64,000 nucleotides of DNA from Nocardia sp. CDC159 (lineage in GTDB: Bacteria > Actinomycetota > Actinomycetes > Mycobacteriales > Mycobacteriaceae), in contig NZ_JAMRXH010000021.1 of assembly GCF_023740735.1 (NCBI RefSeq), positions 62,001 through 126,000 of the forward strand. Direction: 5' to 3'. The translations under genes were made by a program, and so were the position numbers. A model generated the notes under the pieces. The model did not search any database. It saw nothing but the letters and a program-made list of their open reading frames with translations, and was not told the DNA's origin. Shown piece by piece: positions 63,034 through 64,000 of the stretch (position 1 is its first letter; each line of letters begins with the position of its first letter).

Positions 63034-63909
63034 GTGAGTAGTCGCGGTTCGAGCGCTCGTGTCAGGACCATGTTCGGACGGTGGGCGAGGGGCACGGAGC
63101 CCGACTTCTATGCCGGGCGAGTGGTTGCCCTGACCGGCGCAGGGTCGGGGATCGGGCGCGGCCTGGCGATCGAGCTCAACCGCAGGGGAGCGCATCTGGC
63201 GTTGGCCGGTAGACATGAGGAGAACCTTCGCGAGACCCAGAAGTTGTGCGTGGCTCCCGGTGATACCGAGGTATTCCGGGTCGATGTCTGTGACCGCGCG
63301 GCAGTCGGCGCCTATGCGGCAGCCACCGTCGAGCGGTTCGGCCGCTGTGATGTGTTGTTGGCCAACGCGGGCATCCTGCACGTCGGCAGCGTCGAGTCGA
63401 CCTCCCCGGCGGACTTCGACACGGTCATGGGGATCAACTTCGGCGGAATGGTCAACAGCGTCAAGGCTTTTCTGCCGCACCTGCTGACCACTGGTCGACC
63501 AGCTCGGATCGCCACTGTTTCGTCCGCGCTCGGGCTCGTCGGCGCGGCCGAGCATGCGCCGTACTGCGCCAGTAAATTCGCGATGCGAGGTTTCACCGAG
63601 AGCCTGCGCGCGGAGCTCGCCCGGACGAACGTCGCGGTAACCGCGGTCTACCCGGGAGGCGTTCGGACGCCGATCGCGCGGACCGCATTGCTGGCTCCGG
63701 ACGTCGACCGAACCCAGGTCGTCACCCGATTCGAGGAACGAATCGCGCGAACCGATGCCGACAAGGCTGCCCACACGATACTCACCGGTGTCGAACAGGG
63801 CCGCGCTCAGGTTCTGATCGGTGCGGACGCCCGGCTGGCAGAGCTTGCCGCGCGCCTCGCGGGGCCCCACTTCGGCAAGATCGTCTCGCTCGCTTCGAAA
63901 TTGGGATGA
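63034..63909 (+). CDS. Short-chain dehydrogenase/reductase
   Basis: About 291 residues. Rossmann motif VVALTGAGSGIGRGLA, NAG motif LLANAGILHVG, catalytic Ser in VSSALGLVG and YxxxK in PYCASKFAMRGF, so it is a complete classical SDR. The start is uncertain: the GTG at 63034 follows a TAGGCT box at a distance that suits a leaderless transcript, while an ATG at 63070 (MFGRWARGTEPDFY) is also possible. Substrate unknown; the C-terminal region suggests oxidation of lipid or steroid-like alcohols. Confidence 0.88.
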   Translation: MSSRGSSARVRTMFGRWARGTEPDFYAGRVVALTGAGSGIGRGLAIELNRRGAHLALAGRHEENLRETQKLCVAPGDTEVFRVDVCDRAAVGAYAAATVERFGRCDVLLANAGILHVGSVESTSPADFDTVMGINFGGMVNSVKAFLPHLLTTGRPARIATVSSALGLVGAAEHAPYCASKFAMRGFTESLRAELARTNVAVTAVYPGGVRTPIARTALLAPDVDRTQVVTRFEERIARTDADKAAHTILTGVEQGRAQVLIGADARLAELAARLAGPHFGKIVSLASKLG

Positions 63910-63970
63910 GTGTCGGCTCGACTGGCCACTGTTCTTCAAGGCAACAGCATTCGAAAAAAAGGGGGTGGCG

Positions 63971-64000
63971 GTGGCAACGAAATGGCTGCTGTTGGAGATG
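63971..64000 (+). CDS. Possible start of a further gene, cut by the window end
   Basis: A GTG at 63971 gives MATKWLLLEM and stays open to the end of the window. It follows a purine-rich run (AAAAAAAGGGGG). Ten codons are too few to assign anything; it could also be chance. Confidence 0.2.
   Translation, partial: MATKWLLLEM

Overview
This is high-GC actinobacterial DNA that looks like the chromosome of a mycolic-acid-type actinomycete, most likely Nocardia or a close relative. The main evidence is a fused 3,104-residue type I fatty acid synthase followed by acpS, then bcp and a DUF3618 gene, an order I recall from Mycobacterium. A secreted LIP-family lipase, an Excalibur protein and a DUF7159-like membrane protein fit the same group.

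Layout. Positions 1-8.3 kb: a STAND/TPR NTPase; a CDP-glycerol-glycerophosphotransferase-like gene interrupted by ten perfect copies of a 7-bp repeat; a DUF574 methyltransferase; a UvrA-like ABC protein with a two-domain VOC protein; a decayed MaoC fragment; tRNA-Leu(TAG). Positions 8.4-22.1 kb: the fatty-acid locus (operator-like repeats, fas, acpS, a TetR regulator) and housekeeping neighbours. Positions 22.2-29.5 kb: small regulator/target pairs (pirin/MarR, MarR/cupin, TetR), a crotonase, a sensor kinase whose response regulator is reduced to a 50-codon remnant, and a lipoprotein/membrane-protein pair.

Positions 29.9-59.4 kb hold the main discovery: a complete pyrrolobenzodiazepine (PBD) biosynthetic cluster of the anthramycin type. 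A leftward chain of overlapping genes encodes (i) tryptophan to 3-hydroxy-4-methylanthranilate (tryptophan dioxygenase, formamidase, FAD hydroxylase, C-methyltransferase, kynureninase), (ii) the first four steps from tyrosine to a dihydropyrrole carboxylate (tyrosine hydroxylase, DOPA 2,3-dioxygenase, PhzF-like isomerase, F420-type reductase), and (iii) two NRPS proteins, A-T and C-A-T-reductase, which join the two halves and release the product as an aldehyde that closes to the PBD ring. A rightward operon adds a covalent-FAD oxidase, the gamma-glutamyltransferase-like C-C cleaving enzyme, a C-methyltransferase, and a cassette of P450, alcohol dehydrogenase, aldehyde dehydrogenase and asparagine-synthetase-like amidotransferase, which should turn an alkyl side chain into a terminal amide, the acrylamide tail of anthramycin. 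Between the two operons lie an MFS exporter, a VOC protein and a divergent MarR regulator around a perfect 14-bp palindrome. An amine oxidase and an unusual OmpR-type regulator sit at the left edge.

Positions 59.4-64 kb: a SigB/SigF-like sigma factor, a secreted lipase, a cytochrome P450, an SDR and possibly the start of one more gene. Functions come from reading protein motifs and gene order without database searches. PBD gene comparisons (anthramycin, tomaymycin, sibiromycin, lincomycin) are from memory.
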